Assembly (NCBI RefSeq): GCF_000350225.1
Contig: NW_005179101.1
Coordinates: 400,384 to 464,383 of the forward strand
Origin: Chondrus crispus
Taxonomy: Eukaryota > Rhodophyta > Florideophyceae > Gigartinales > Gigartinaceae
Length of the DNA: 64,000 nt
Direction: 5' to 3'
Shown here: positions 1 to 11,624 of the stretch, piece after piece
How the letters are laid out: every line of letters begins with the position of its first letter
How positions within the stretch are numbered: position 1 is the stretch's first letter
The notes under the pieces: model-generated
Database searches by the model: none
What the model was told of the DNA's origin: nothing
Seen by the model: the letters and a program-made list of their open reading frames with translations, nothing else
Made by a program: the position numbers and the translations under genes

Positions 1-555
1 GGCGGGACGAGGCACTCCGCGCGCGCGGCGCGCGCGGCGCGCGCGACGACGCAGGCCGGCGGTGTGAAGACGCGCGAGGACAGTGTGTCGACGCCCGCCG
101 TGAGAAGCGAGAGGAGGTGGCGCGTGGCGTTGTAAGTAGGCGCGTGCAGGACGAGGACTGCCGGTGTCTTCCAGGACGGCGGGGCGCGCCGCCGGTGATG
201 GCGGGCCGGGAGGAGGGCGGAGAGGGCAGGGCAAGGGTCGCCGGGCGGGAGGGAAAGGCGACGATGAGGGGGAGGATGAGGAACGGCAGAAGAAGCCGGC
301 GCGGGAGCTTGGGCGCCATGGCGGGGAGAGACCTCTCTCTCCATTAGAACACATCCGGAAATATGAGGCCCCCACATTAAGATGTGGATATTTCTCAAAG
401 ACCTAGGAGTTACCAATAGTATTTGGTAGTTACTGTGTGCACCAAACAATTCCGCAAATACGTGGGGTATTCCAGGAATATCCCATATGCTATTAATGAA
501 AGCGCATTTATTAAAGCGATGATGCTTTGCGTATAACAGCATGCTAACACTCTAT
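1..555. other. GC-rich start of window, no gene recognised
   Basis: The first 60 bases are almost pure CG/GC alternation, and the stretch to about 340 is strongly purine- and GC-rich. Open frames here read as low-complexity Arg/Gly text with no domain and look compositional. From about 345 the composition drops abruptly to AT-rich sequence that continues into the Harbinger-like transposase. The GC-rich block could be the edge of a CpG-rich host promoter or a simple-sequence expansion. I see nothing that decides. Confidence 0.4.
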
Positions 556-1818
556 TTACTCTGGGCTTTCAGTAGTTTGATTTGCGCGGAACCTCATATC
601 AACACGTCTACGCCTTTTCTCACGATAGTTCGCCTGTACGCGTCTGCGTTTTTCGATTTGAGTTGTACCAATCTTGTACCAACGATTGGTAATCTTATGG
701 TACAGACGTCCGTCATCTGCCCTAAGGGGATTCCACCGAATATGCCAGTTAGTCAGCCCCATGCACAACATGAATATAGAATCATATATTTTCTCTGGCC
801 ATTTCCATTTTGACCCCACAACGTTCCAAATGCCCGACATCCTCCCAAAATAATTTTCCACCAGTACACGGTCGCTTGAAATATGTCGATTCTCTGCAAC
901 TTGTGATGGTGACAGAACACCATTGCGCGGCTTCTTAGTCGGATGGATAGCACGACAAAACTCCTTAGAACCTTGATAGCCCTTGTCTTATAAAATCCCC
1001 CATGTATGTGGAAATTCGTCTTCCATTGGACCATCATCCTCCAGCTCCAATTCATCAGCACATTTTTTCAATTGCTCCTTGTGAAACTGTCGCATGTCCT
1101 GAAAAATACGAAAATCAGATACAGAACCAGGCTCGTAAGAACTACAGCCAATTGCCATCCCATTTGGCAAAACGGATGCCTCAATTTTGTATCCATACAA
1201 GCCATGTTTCTTGCTAAAGTACAGCTTACTCTCGCTCAAGTTCCCGCTTGGGCGATTTGATGGCTGGAATGTCACTTCGGTGGCATAGCGGGCCATTGGA
1301 TAGTTGCGAAACAAAGCGTTGGTATCGACCATCTTTTTCATACTCCATTTTCTGGCTTGATGGGAAACGTAATGCTCGTATATTGGTCCGGATATTATTG
1401 CCACAAACTTTAGAACGATGCGTTCAAATGTTGCCGCCTTCATATGGAACATCTTTCCCATGAAATCCCACTGCGATCCATGCTTTAAGACGGCTAGTGT
1501 CATGAACAGCACATCCTTGGCGGTCTTGTAACATTTTCGTCCTCGTCCGACATTATATTCGGACATTATGTGCCCCTTAAACGCCTCCCAAACCCCTTCA
1601 AATTGCATTGGGGAGAAGTTAGTCATCTCCCTGATACCTTCTGCCCCGCCCTGATCATAAAAAGTGTCTATGATGGGACACTCGGAACCATTTTCTTCGT
1701 CAGTGTCCTCTTGGAGCAGTTGAGACAGCTGTACCTCGAGTTCATTCTCTCTCTCTACCGCTGCATCTGCGAGTAGAGAGAGGACAGTAGCTGCGTTAGT
1801 TGAAGTAAAGGGAGACAT
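556..1818 (-). pseudogene. PIF/Harbinger-like DDE transposase, one in-frame stop
   Basis: This would encode a DDE_Tnp_4-type transposase of about 420 codons that cuts and pastes a DNA transposon. The frame runs from ATG at 1818, is stopped once by TAA at 988-990, and stays open to 556 in the same frame. Family landmarks: 'NRPSGNLSESK' then 'YGYKIEASVLPNG' near residue 205; 'PGSVSDFRIF' near residue 232, holding the second Asp; 'DKGYQGS' immediately after the stop; 'VENYFGRM' near residue 320, holding the catalytic Glu. The position where I expect the first catalytic Asp reads 'YATEVTF', a Glu (near residue 180); this rests on memory of related transposases and needs an alignment. The N-terminal 60 residues are acidic and Gln/Leu-rich. 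I found no convincing terminal inverted repeats. It is probably inactive. The partner Myb-like gene usual for PIF elements is not visible. Confidence 0.85.
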
Positions 1819-2200
1819 GGGGAAGGGCTTTTGATGCGGTGGGGTGTGTAGTTTGAAGAAGACCTCTGTTCTTCCGAAGTTACTGTATCGTTTTGGAAAA
1901 GAGCGGGAGACTTCCTAAAAGACCGCACAATTTGGATATTACGGAAAGCGCACAATTTGACTTCGTAATCTCAATTCACATTGCTTGCAATCCAAAATAT
2001 TTATAATTTGATAAATGGTTGAGTATGTTGGCAATGACAATGCCTATACCGTATCTGCGCAGGTGCGTACAGTATACAGTTCGTAAATGCGCATGCCCAT
2101 TCTATTTGCACAAGTGGCCTATTGATATGAGTGAGAGTGAGGTCAGCATGAAAGCGGTTCGCTGTTCCAATCAGTGGGTTATCATGAAATCAATGATTTT
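1819..2200. other. Intergenic, target region of the Copia insertion
   Basis: No gene is seen between the Harbinger-like transposase start and the Copia fossil. The sequence is moderately AT-rich. The last five bases (2196-2200, ATTTT) are the left copy of the target-site duplication of the adjacent Copia element. Confidence 0.5.
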
Positions 2201-2395
2201 TGTGGTGACGAGACGATGACTCCTCTTTACTTCCCTCACTCTCCCTCATTCTCTTAAGACTTGTGGCCTAGCGCCGTCGTCTGTGCGGCGTTGTGAGCCG
2301 TGTATTACGTGTGCACGTGTGTGCATGTATGGTTATCATTACAATTATTACCTTGTGAGTGCCATAGCGACCTCGTTGTTATGGTTATCATTACA
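2201..2395 (-). repeat. 3' LTR of the Copia fossil
   Basis: LTR of 195 bp, beginning TG and ending CA. It contains two copies of the 15-bp motif ATGGTTATCATTACA (2329-2343 and 2381-2395). On the element's strand the purine tract GGCGGAAG lies immediately upstream of it. The coding frame of RNase H runs to its inner edge. Confidence 0.85.
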
Positions 2396-5300
2396 CTTCC
2401 GCCGTCGCTCTGGCACGATCCTTTGTTTGGTGCGGGGTCGGGGGGTCGCACACTTGCAGCTTGGTTTTTAAGTGTGTGAATGGTTTCGGTGTTAGCGGCT
2501 TTGTGAGTATATCGGCAAGCATGTCTTGTGACTGTATGTGTCGTATACTGATCGTTTTTGCTCTGGTCTGGTGGGTGAGGTAGTGATGTCGGAGGTCAAT
2601 GAATTTCCTTCGTTTCGTGGGTCCGCTGTTCTTGGCCACACGTATTGCGGATTGGTTGTCTATATGGAAGGGTGTGGCCTTCTGTGATAACATTCCATTG
2701 TCTTGGAGTAACCTTCTGATCCACGCCGTTTGTTGTGCTGCCGATGTTGCGGCAATATATTCTGCTTCGCATGTCGACAGTGCCGTGATGGATTGCTTGA
2801 TTGATCCCCAGCAGACAGGGGAACCGTGGTATGTGTGGATCATGCCCGACATAGATTTACGGTCTGTGATGTCTGCGGCGAAGTCCGCATCACTGTATGT
2901 TTCGAGGAGGTTGGGGATACAGTGCGTTTGCACTCTATGTTTTCCTGCTGCAAATCTGATTCCATGCTTTTGGGTGTGTTTGAGATATCTGATGAGGCGC
3001 TTGAAGGCATTCTAGTGCCGTGTCGTTGGGTTTTTTGCCGCCACGGATAATCGGTTTGCGACAAAGTATATGTCTGGTCGCGTTGAATCGGCAATGTATC
3101 GTATGTCACCAAGCAGCTGTTGGTATATTTTGGTGACATGGGGCATGGGTTCATCTTCGGGAACCGGGCCATTCAGCTTTGTTTTGTCATTGTATGGCGT
3201 TGGTTTGCTGTTGCACTTGCTCATTTCAGCTTTGTTGACAACGTACTGTATCGCAGTTGGCTGTGATGCATGTATGGAGCCGTCTTTCATGCGATTGACG
3301 GTCAAGCCTAAGAGCTGGCTTGGTTCGCCCAGCTGTTTGATGTTATAGGCCGTGGCCAGGATTGCGGCAAACTCTTTTTTGTAGTTTTTGTGATGTGTTT
3401 ATGATTGTAAAATCATCCATGCTGATGGAGATTATTATTGTGCGGTTATTGTCTTTTTTGTGGAAGAGGCACATGTCAGCTTCAGATTGGATGAACCTGT
3501 TCTTTTTGAGTAGTGTGAATACAGCGTTGAGGTAGGTGTGTCCCGCTCCCGGTGTGCCGTATATGTTCTTGTTGAGCTTGCCCACTTTGTGTTCATGAGT
3601 GTACGTGCCGTCAAACCTTGGGTGTTGGCGGACATACACTTGCTTGCTGCCTGAGTGTTCAAACTTTTCGTGCAGGTATGCGGCTTTTATGTCTATGTGG
3701 GCTATGTGCATGTTGAACGCTGCCACTATGGCGAATAGGAGTCTTACCGTGGTTTTGTCAGCCATGTACGTCGTAGTTTTTTCGGGGTCGAAGTGGACAT
3801 TGGGGAGCATTTTGTCTCCTCTTGCTGAGCACCTTGCTTTCCGTTCTGTGATCTCCCCTTTGCCGTTTCTCTTATAGCTGTACCCCATCGTTAGCGGGAT
3901 GGGTTGGGCCGCTGTGGGAATTCTGTTGGGGGGGAGCCACGTGATGACCTTGTTTTGGTTAAGGTTTTTGAGCTCTGTGTTGTGAGCTTGCGCCCACTGT
4001 TTTGCATTCGGGTAATTTTTGGCTTGCCCATGGTGCATAGGGGCAGGGGTGGTGTTGGTAATTTTCGAAGGTGTTGGCTTGGTTGTGAATGCCTTGAATT
4101 CCGCGTAACTTTGGTTGTTGGGGTCGCAGTCTTTGTGGTAGATGTTGAAATCCACTGTTCTGACACGTCTGGTTGTGTTGTCCTCTGTGCTCATGACCAT
4201 GACATGTTTCTGGTCAGTTGCATACAGGTATCTTACCGTGAGGGCTCTTTTCTGCAGCTTGTGCATTTTGTTTTGCCCATGATATTGGGGATATGGCCTA
4301 ACTGCCCGAAGATTAGGTATTGTGGTACTTGCGGCTTGTATCCGTGCCAGACAGTGGATGGGATTTTTCCGATGCCAAGGTGGAGCGTGTTATTGTACTT
4401 GAATGCTGCGTCCTTGATTGCATCTTCCCAGTGATCGGTGGGGAGTCCACTGTGGTGTAATGCAGCACGTGCTGCGTTGAGTATAGTTCTATTAATGCGT
4501 TCAGCTATGCCGTTTTCCTGTGGTGAATACGGTACAGTGGTCGTGTGTTGTACACCATTTTTGCGGTATACTGTTTTTGTCATTGCCGTTAGATACTCTT
4601 TCGCGTTATCTGTGTGTACTCTCCTTGATGTGTGGGGTTTTTGCTGTTGCATGTGCTTTAGGACGTTGTTCATTTGGTTTGCGGTTTCATCCCTTGTTTT
4701 GTGGAAGGTGATGATGAGTTACCGTGAGTTTGTGTCAATTATTGTCATGAAATATTTGTTCCCTTGCCGTGATGGGGTGGGGAAAGGACCGCAGATGTCA
4801 CTAATGAGTGCTTCCCCTGTGCCATAGTTATGATCTTTCCGTTTGTGTTGCGCTGGCTGGAGTTTGGCTGCTGCACAGCTTGTGCACGTGATTCTAGGGG
4901 GGGTGTTGGCCAGTGAGGCTGGGAGGGTCGGTATTAGTTTCCTTCTGGCCATTTGTTGTATTGTGGATGGTCTCACATGATTGAATACCATGTGCCAATG
5001 GTCATGTTCGTGCTGCGTGCGCGCATTGACAGTGTCAGGGGGTGGGGGGCAGGGTTGTGCTGCTTGTGCATGGGGGCAATTTTTTTGCGCATTCGGGGTT
5101 TGTAGTCTTGGCTGAGGTTTTGATTTGTGGGCGGGAGATCCCCGTCTTGTGGTGGTTGCGCGTGGTTGTGGTGTCTTGCGAGCTGTTTTGCGTGGCTGCG
5201 GGATTGCTCGAACTGTGGTTGCTTGTGGTTGAGGATTGGCCACGTTGAGCGTGTATAAGCCTTGGCGAAATGGTGCTGTAGCTACTACTTTTGGTGGGCT

Positions 5301-6750
5301 GTGGTTCATGTCGAGTACACGGGCTGTGTGTGGGTAGAATATCACAGCTCCCCATTGCTTGGCTATGTCATGGACTGCCAATAGGCTGGTCTTGATATGT
5401 GGGTTGGCAATGGTGGGTAGCTTAAGCCATTTGTTGCTCGTCGTCTGGATCTGAAGAGTACCGTGGTGCGTCGCAGGGGGTGTAGTTGATGTTGCCGTGT
5501 TAGTGCGGATTTTTGTGATCAGGGGTTTCATGCCTTGTGTTGGTTTGCAGATGTGGGAGGGGTGGGCTCCCGAGTCGAGTGCAAATTTCCTACCGTCAAT
5601 GTCGTGGCAGTTTGTGTCTCCCTGTTCGTCGTACATGTGTTCTGCCTCTGTTGTCTCCTCGTGGAGGTTTCTGTGTAACCGTGTGTTTGCTTCTTTTTCA
5701 TGCCTCTCTCTTTGGTCCATTTTTGGTTTGGTGGCTGCTGTGTCATGAACTGGGGGTATGTTAGCATATATGGTGCGGGCGGTCCTGGGTTCCAGTATGT
5801 TCGTTGCCATTTGGGTCGTGTGGGCCCTCTCCATCTAGTTGGTCGTCCGCGAGGGCGTCTCGCTGCTTGGGGTTGGATGCCGTGTGGCTGTTCCGGTTTT
5901 TGGTTGACTTTTTCCAAGCTCCTTACGTGCACCGCTTTAAGGCGTTGCCCAATATTGTGAATTGTGTTGGGCACAGTGTCCGTTTCGATCCACATATCTT
6001 GCCAGTGTTTGTATATGGGGTGTGCTGCCAGGCCTTGGATGATGAAGTGGACGGTTACTTCTTCTCCAGTTGTGATGTTGGGGTATTGGGCTAGCTTCAT
6101 TCTTGTGCGTATCGCCCTGTGCTTGGTCATGTATTCATCAATTGTGGTGCTGGGTGTAAGCTTTGTGTTAGTCGCTTCTTGTTTTAACAGTAGGTGAGCT
6201 GTAGTCGTCCTGTCTGTGAAGTGTTCGGTGATGACTTGTGTGATTTCAAGCGGGGAAGTGCCCAATTCCATGTCCGCTGTTGCGGCGAAGTCTGCAGGCA
6301 GTGAGTTGTTGATGGCCATGCGGAGTATTGCACTCTGTCTCCTGTATTTGGCGTACATGGGGGTGTCTTGATCGGGTATAGGGTAGGCATGATTCAGCAG
6401 GTTTTCCATGTCATTGATCAGTGCCATGTCCATTAGCGCCGTCTTCCATATGGGGAAGTTGTCCCCGTTAGACTCGAGGGTTGGCAGTCGTCCATGGAAC
6501 CGGTTGTCGGTGTGGTCTTCATCTGCCATGGTTGTGGGGTTGGTGCTGTTGTCTGCAGGCGGGCGGGGGCGGAGGAGGACGGCTCTTGAGTGGTGATGTG
6601 GGTGTTGTGGGGTTTGCAGGGCGATATTCCAGGCTGGCAGGTTGGGTGGCTTGTGTTGGTGGCTTATGTCGCTGCCTGGTTGATCGTCGGGGTTGTTGCG
6701 CCTTTTTTTGTTGATCGATCTGCGGTGGATTTTGCGTAGGGTCCATAACC

Positions 6751-6893
6751 TGTGGTGACGAGACGATGACTCCTCTTTACTTCCCTCACTCTCCCTCATT
6801 CTCTTAAGACTTGTGGCCTAGCGCCGTCGTCTGTGCGGCGTTGTGAGCCGTGTATTACGTGTGCACGTGTGTGCATGTATGGTTATCATTACA
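6751..6893 (-). repeat. 5' LTR of the Copia fossil
   Basis: LTR of 143 bp, identical by eye to 2201-2343. It ends at its only copy of the 15-bp motif, immediately followed by the ATTTT target duplication. The 52-bp length difference from the other LTR equals one motif copy plus the spacer between the two motifs. Confidence 0.88.
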
Positions 6894-7999
6894 ATTTTGA
6901 ACACACACTCGTCGGAGGGTTAGTGAGCTACATTGCTGGCGTGCAGACATGAGCTGCGGGAAACGACTGCGAGCACGAAGGACAGTATTCACATACGACG
7001 TGCTTCTGAGGGCCAGATTCCATTCAACGCTGGCTGCTCCAGCATCATGCTGCACGGACCACAGCAATTATCCACGTATAGCGTGCACATTCATTTCAGT
7101 TTCCATCAACCTTCCTGCCTTCACGACTGCTTTCCGCCGAATGCAAATCCAAATCCAACGCCGCATTCCCGAACTGCACGAAGCAATTTCTCCGACAAAA
7201 TCTCGGCGCTTCTATACTCTGGTATATTCATTGGATTGAAGCAAGTGTGAGCCAAGGGAAGGCGCATTTTGTTCCCGGAGACATAATGAATCTGGAATTT
7301 TTGCACCCCATTCATACCCAGAAGCGTCTCAAAAGGGCACTTTTCTGTTTCCTGTCACAAACATCACGAGACGCGCCAGGTTTTCTTGATCCATGTTATG
7401 AATACATCTCCAGAACCATGTGATCTGCGGTGATGCGGCAGTGTAGCTAGCCTGTATTTTCCACATTCGCTTTCAAATCAGCCATGCCAATGTCAAGCAA
7501 CCCGGACATGAGTAGTTCCAGCTCCAGCTCGTTATAGATCCTAATGTCTTCGTAGGGAATGAGCTCGTAGAATCCCTTTTTTGAAGGCTTCAATCTGCTT
7601 CTCGATCGCCTTCGTCATACGCACTTCCGTCACCAAGCGTACATATATACATATTATATATGCTAGAAGGCGCAACTAAAATTTGCAAAGGCAGGGTTCA
7701 TATGCTGACCCTCGAAAACTATTGCTTAAAACAAGCGATTTCATTAAATCATGTTTTTGCGCGCATTTGCGCACAAAAACTGCCAGATAATGCTGCAAAA
7801 TGAAAAATCATCACTTCGGCCTTCTTCAGGCGACTGCACGATAATCGCGATCAACCATCGAAATCGAGATCCCCCATGCCTTCCTAGGGTCCCTGTAGCC
7901 CATCTCCATGCAGTGTCTCCTTGTCCATTAGTCTCGAAGCTTCTTCATGGCATGCTTGAAAAGATGCATGCAAGGTGTCAAGCGCTCTGACCGCAAACT
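6894..7999. other. No gene recognised
   Basis: Starts with the right target duplication of the Copia element. Open frames on both strands between about 6930 and 7320 overlap each other and show no domain. There is a short AT-rich run (TATATACATATTATATATGC) near 7641-7660. It may be ordinary intergenic DNA of the host. Confidence 0.4.
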
Positions 8000-8088
8000 A
8001 GAACCGGGGGTCAGAGACCCGGTTCTAACTCAAGAGAAATCTTGATCACTCGCCTTTACAATATCTCTTGAGTTAGAACTGGGTCTGA
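8000..8088. repeat. Inverted repeats with two competing hairpins
   Basis: The segment around 8018-8026 (CCCGGTTCT) can pair with AGAACCGGG just upstream (about 8000-8009) to make a short hairpin. It can also pair, as part of a longer arm (8011-8040), with 8063-8088 (core AGTTAGAACTGGGTCT) to make a stem of about 24 bp with a 22-nt loop. The two pairings exclude each other. It could be a small foldback element, a hairpin RNA precursor, or chance. Confidence 0.55.
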
Positions 8089-9055
8089 TCTGCGGGACGG
8101 ATATTCATGATATACCATACGATACGGATACCGGACCCAGCAGAATTACACTAAATCCCATATGTCCGCAAGGCAGCCCCAGTGAGATGGTCCTGTCCCG
8201 GACTGGCACTGCCGGTGGTCCAGTCTTATCCAAACCTGAATCTCGAGTCGGACTTCGAAATTCGAAGATCGAATCACGGCAATAAGCAGGGAGTCCCTCC
8301 CTCCCTCTTTCACCGGCACACGTCACTCCGCTCCGCTTCATGACTTTCCGTCTCCGCCACCGCACCTCCTTCTTCACCTCCACTGTCTCGCAAGCGCTTC
8401 AACTGCGCATCCCCTGCGCCTCGTCTGCACCAAAGTAGACCTGTACCTGGCGGTTTACCTCACAAAAGCCCCCATCTACCTCCATCAACGAGGCTCCGCC
8501 TCCACCCTGGGTCTCTGCAGTGCGCGTCGTGCCCGTGTCAGACGATGCTTCACACATTGCCTTCGTGCCACGCGGTGAAGGCTGCATCGCTCTCGTTTCC
8601 CTCAACACGCGCCCTTCGTGTGTTCCGCTACTTTTATCCGTCGACATAAATCCCGCCATTGCTACCTCGGTCTACTTCTTTTCTTTTTCTCCAGCAGAAT
8701 CTGACGCCCCAACTACGTACGTGTGAATCGGTTCCGCTACTGGCTATGTTGCCCTCTTCTCCACACTCACCTGCGAGCCACTATTTATCACACGACCTGG
8801 CCCCGATCTCCCCATCCGTCGCCTCCGTCTCTATCCGCCTCTGCAGGTAGCTCCACTCGCCCCGGTCTACCTTTCGCTTTCCTCCAACGCCGCTATAGTC
8901 GCCATAGTCAGCTGGGGCGGAACCGCTGTCCAATTCCTGCCGTCGGAGTAGGGTCTTATTGTCTCCCGCGACAGCCCCTCATTTGTCGATCTTCGCGGGA
9001 TGCGGTGGACAGGCTGGAACACAAACATTCAGCACGCTGTTCTTGATGTCGCAGA
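8089..9055. other. No convincing gene
   Basis: Several open frames of 60-107 codons overlap on both strands (for example 8399-8659 on minus and 8723-9046 on plus), rich in Ser, Pro and Arg. None has a recognisable domain. It may be degraded host or element sequence upstream of the open region at 9056-9700. Confidence 0.35.
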
Positions 9056-9700
9056 TTGCTCAACAGATCCAGCTTCTACTTGCGATCTCGACCTGCCCAC
9101 TGGCCAGGCGCTGCCCGTGATGTCGCCGAACAAGCTGCTTCCTCCATGCTCTCTGTCGCGAAAGGGTTCCTTTTCTCACGCATGACCGGCGAACAAACTA
9201 CCCCACACCCCACCGAAGAAGAAAGAAATGCGGTCACAGGCGCTGCCCGCTTTATCATTTCATGGGAAAATGACACCACCTCCGATAATGCATGAATCAA
9301 CCTCCGTGATATCCGCCATTCTATTCGAAAATCGGTCAATGCCGTTTTGTCTCGCAGTCGCAAATCCATCTACATCAACAATATTGCTGCGTCATATGGC
9401 TTGCGATCCCAAAACTGGCGACCGTTAAGCGACTCAGTGCTTCATGGAGACCATACCGCACTCACGGAGACTGCCTTAGACCAGAGCAACTCCAAAACCC
9501 CATTTTCACCACAACGAAGTCGTTTTGCTGGAGAAGAGGTAGCACTTGCTGCCAAACTGCCCCATGACGCTAAATTGGTTGAGCGAATTGCTGCTGCACG
9601 TCTCCCTTGCTCTTTGTTGGCCACGTCACACATATTGGGTCGGATTTTCGTCCAGGATTCAAGAGACTTGTGCGTGCTGCAAGAGCTGAAAGGATACTGA
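9056..9700 (+). pseudogene. Unknown open frame with one stop
   Basis: A single reading frame of about 214 codons is broken only by a TGA at 9293-9295. I do not recognise the product. Visible features are a polar first half with 'TPHPTEEERNAVTGAARF', a basic stretch 'RKSVNAVLSRSRKS' after the stop, then an Ala/Arg-rich helical part ending '...VLQELKGY'. There is no signal peptide or membrane segment. It could be the remnant of a host gene or of a mobile element. The long frame with one stop is the only evidence for coding. Confidence 0.35.
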
Positions 9701-10293
9701 GACGCTCACGTTGGCTGGGTTGCTCAGGAAGGTCCGTTTTTGGCCATGCTGGCTCCTCATTTCAACGTCCTCTAGCTTCATAGGCCCCTGGTTGTGAAAG
9801 GAATAGCTGCGTTTCGCTTGCGACCGGGCTCCATGCTTGTGCGACCTGCCATAAATCGCGCGCTTTTCATCTAACCAGATGGACATTTGTACAAGCTCAT
9901 GCGCTCAAGAAAGAGCGGTGGTGTTGCCGCCGGGATATCAAAGAGGAACAGCCCAATAGCAAAGCGGAGGAGTTGAAAGCTGCGCATGCAGCAACAGTGA
10001 ATGGGGTACATGATATGACTGAAGCGGTTAGGACCGGGCAGAGTGGGTTGGTTGTTGACTACGAGTCCTTGCATTTGTTGTAGAGGCGATGAAGAAAAGG
10101 AAAACGAGTGTTGCGGTCGAATGTTTGCAAAAAGTCTGCGACAGTCGGCAAAAAGTCGCCCACCTCATGACGGCTGTCCTAACTTGCGCTTCATACGTTC
10201 ATCGCAAGCCGCAAGCATGTCATGAATCATGTCGACTAGCCGATAGTAGAACCTCGCAGAGTACCCGACCGACGCATCCCACCTTCACGAGTC
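9701..10293. other. No gene recognised
   Basis: Short overlapping frames on both strands, none with a domain. It precedes the cysteine-rich gene remnant and may contain its upstream region. Confidence 0.35.
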
Positions 10294-11380
10294 TTGCAAT
10301 TCGATATCTCCGTCCCGGCCGCGCGACACTTCTCTCGGGCTTCCATTGACTCTCCCGCGCCCCAGGGACTGACTCTCGATACTTGTCAAGAAAACCCAGC
10401 ATACTGCTTTCCGAGAGCTTGCGTTGACATCGAGACAAACTGGAGCTCAGGTCTTCTCGAAACTTGCTGCTATACCCCACCAGCTGGCCTACTCGTCTGC
10501 ACAACACCGCCGATTGCCCCGAAGGCGAGCTGTGCGCCTCGATCGCCAATGATATCGAACCTATCTGCCTTCCCTCGCATCGTTGAAGAATTGGACCTTT
10601 TATTTTTCGATGACGACATGCCTAATCCCTCGGCGCCCACTGAGCCGACTGGTCCAACCTCTACCTCTGGTGGCTTTACCGGCGATCTATGCGAATCTGA
10701 CTTCGATTGCCAAGAGGATAGAAAGTGTCGTGGGGCAACCAGTTCGCGCTGCGATGGAGGAGCCGACTGCTTTTGCGGTGTATTTCAACTGCAGCTTTGC
10801 AGTGCAAAGCTGCATTTAAAATACACCGCAAAAGTGCAAAGTTTGCACATGCACATGAAGAGTGTGGGCCACGAGAAGTTTGCGCCTCGGTATCACGAGA
10901 TGGCGAGTCTTTCTGCTGAACTTGTCGAGAGTTTTGGTGAGTTCTTAGAAGTAATGGGGGAAATCTCGCTTGTTCCTGAATAGTCTCCTGGCGAGGTTTC
11001 TTTGGCGCCCTTACCGCCGACAGGTGGTCTGATAGCCGATTCTTGCTTCGATTCTTCTGATTGCCAGGAAGACCGACTCTGTGAAGGCGATGACTGCTCG
11101 TTGGGCGGTACATGTTTTTGCTTGCCCCCCGTGCCACAAATATGTTCGTCAAGCACTGAGTGCGTTACGGGGGAAGTGTGTGCGATTTTGGAAGGCCTGG
11201 ATGCTTTTCAAAAGAATTTATGAGATAGTTTCGGCATAGGGAAGTGCGAAATAGCCCTGGTGTAGGCTTAACGGGAGATGCGTGCGGGTCGGATCTGGGA
11301 TGCTCCGGCGCCCACTCCTGCTTGACTCAGGAGGGTGAGGCCTGTTCATTTAATTGCATTGGGAGATTTTGCGTTTAGGG
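10294..11380 (+). pseudogene. Cysteine-rich repeat protein remnant
   Basis: The longest frame (10294-10983) contains 'GDLCESDFDCQEDRKC' then a 'DCFCG' ending. A second frame (11002-11223) holds the related unit 'SCFDSSDCQEDRLC', 'GTCFCLPP' and 'ECVTGEVCA'. Another frame near 10860 reads 'EECGPREVCA'. These are repeats of a pattern C-x(n)-S-D-C-x4-x-C ... C-x-C ... E-C-x2-G-E-V-C-A, typical of secreted disulfide-rich modules. The units lie in different frames, so the gene is broken by at least two frameshifts, one near the palindrome at 10771-10833. A Pro/Thr/Ser linker 'PTEPTGPTSTSGG' precedes the first unit. Extracellular location is inferred from the cysteines. I see no clear signal peptide at this start, so the true 5' end may be missing. 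Confidence 0.6.
10771..10833. repeat. About 30-bp near-perfect palindrome inside the Cys-rich gene
   Basis: The left arm 10771-10800 (core TTTTGCGGTGTATTT...GCAGCTTTGC) and right arm 10803-10833 are inverted copies with only a few mismatches and almost no loop. The Cys-rich reading frame is lost right after it, so the inverted copy probably arose by templated repair that duplicated and flipped coding sequence. Confidence 0.75.
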
Positions 11381-11624
11381 GGGCGATCAGGTGCATTTTG
11401 GTGGTAACAGACGGGTGAAATTGACTGTTGTTGTTGTGAACAGGGTCCGAATCATGAATTTTTGTTGCAAGAGCGGGGCGAAAGGAGGAAAAACAGCAGC
11501 ATGATGGACCCGAAAAGCGAGATGTCACCTTCGGATCTCTTTTGTCGCCTGATCGCCCCCCTAAAGGCAACTTTATCTCTATCTCTCTAATAACGTGGTG
11601 GACGCATTGCCGGGATTGGATGAA
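11381..11624. other. Spacer between two gene remnants
   Basis: No coding signal beyond overlapping short frames. It separates the Cys-rich remnant from the adenylation-domain fragment. Confidence 0.35.

Larger units (their letters stand above)
2201..6893 (-). mobile_element. Ty1/Copia LTR retrotransposon fossil, short LTRs
   Basis: A complete-length but broken Copia element of about 4.7 kb lies on the minus strand. It is bounded by short LTRs and a perfect 5-bp target duplication ATTTT (2196-2200 and 6894-6898). Parts in order: gag about 6700-5840; aspartic protease with 'ALDSGAHPSH' near 5570; GAG-pre-integrase and integrase about 5070-4240, with 'PYSPQENGIAER'; reverse transcriptase about 3870-3040; RNase H about 2900-2420, with 'ALSTCEAEYIAA'. 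The sequence inside the 5' LTR resembles the reverse complement of the initiator-tRNA-Met anticodon loop (GGTTATGGACCC), suggesting half-tRNA priming as in Drosophila copia. A short purine tract abuts the 3' LTR. There are about five breaks. The two LTRs are identical where they overlap, so insertion looks recent. Confidence 0.92.

Noticed and set aside
117-406. Two overlapping Arg/Gly-rich open frames at the left edge as genes
   Set aside because: They follow from GC-rich low-complexity sequence and have no domain.
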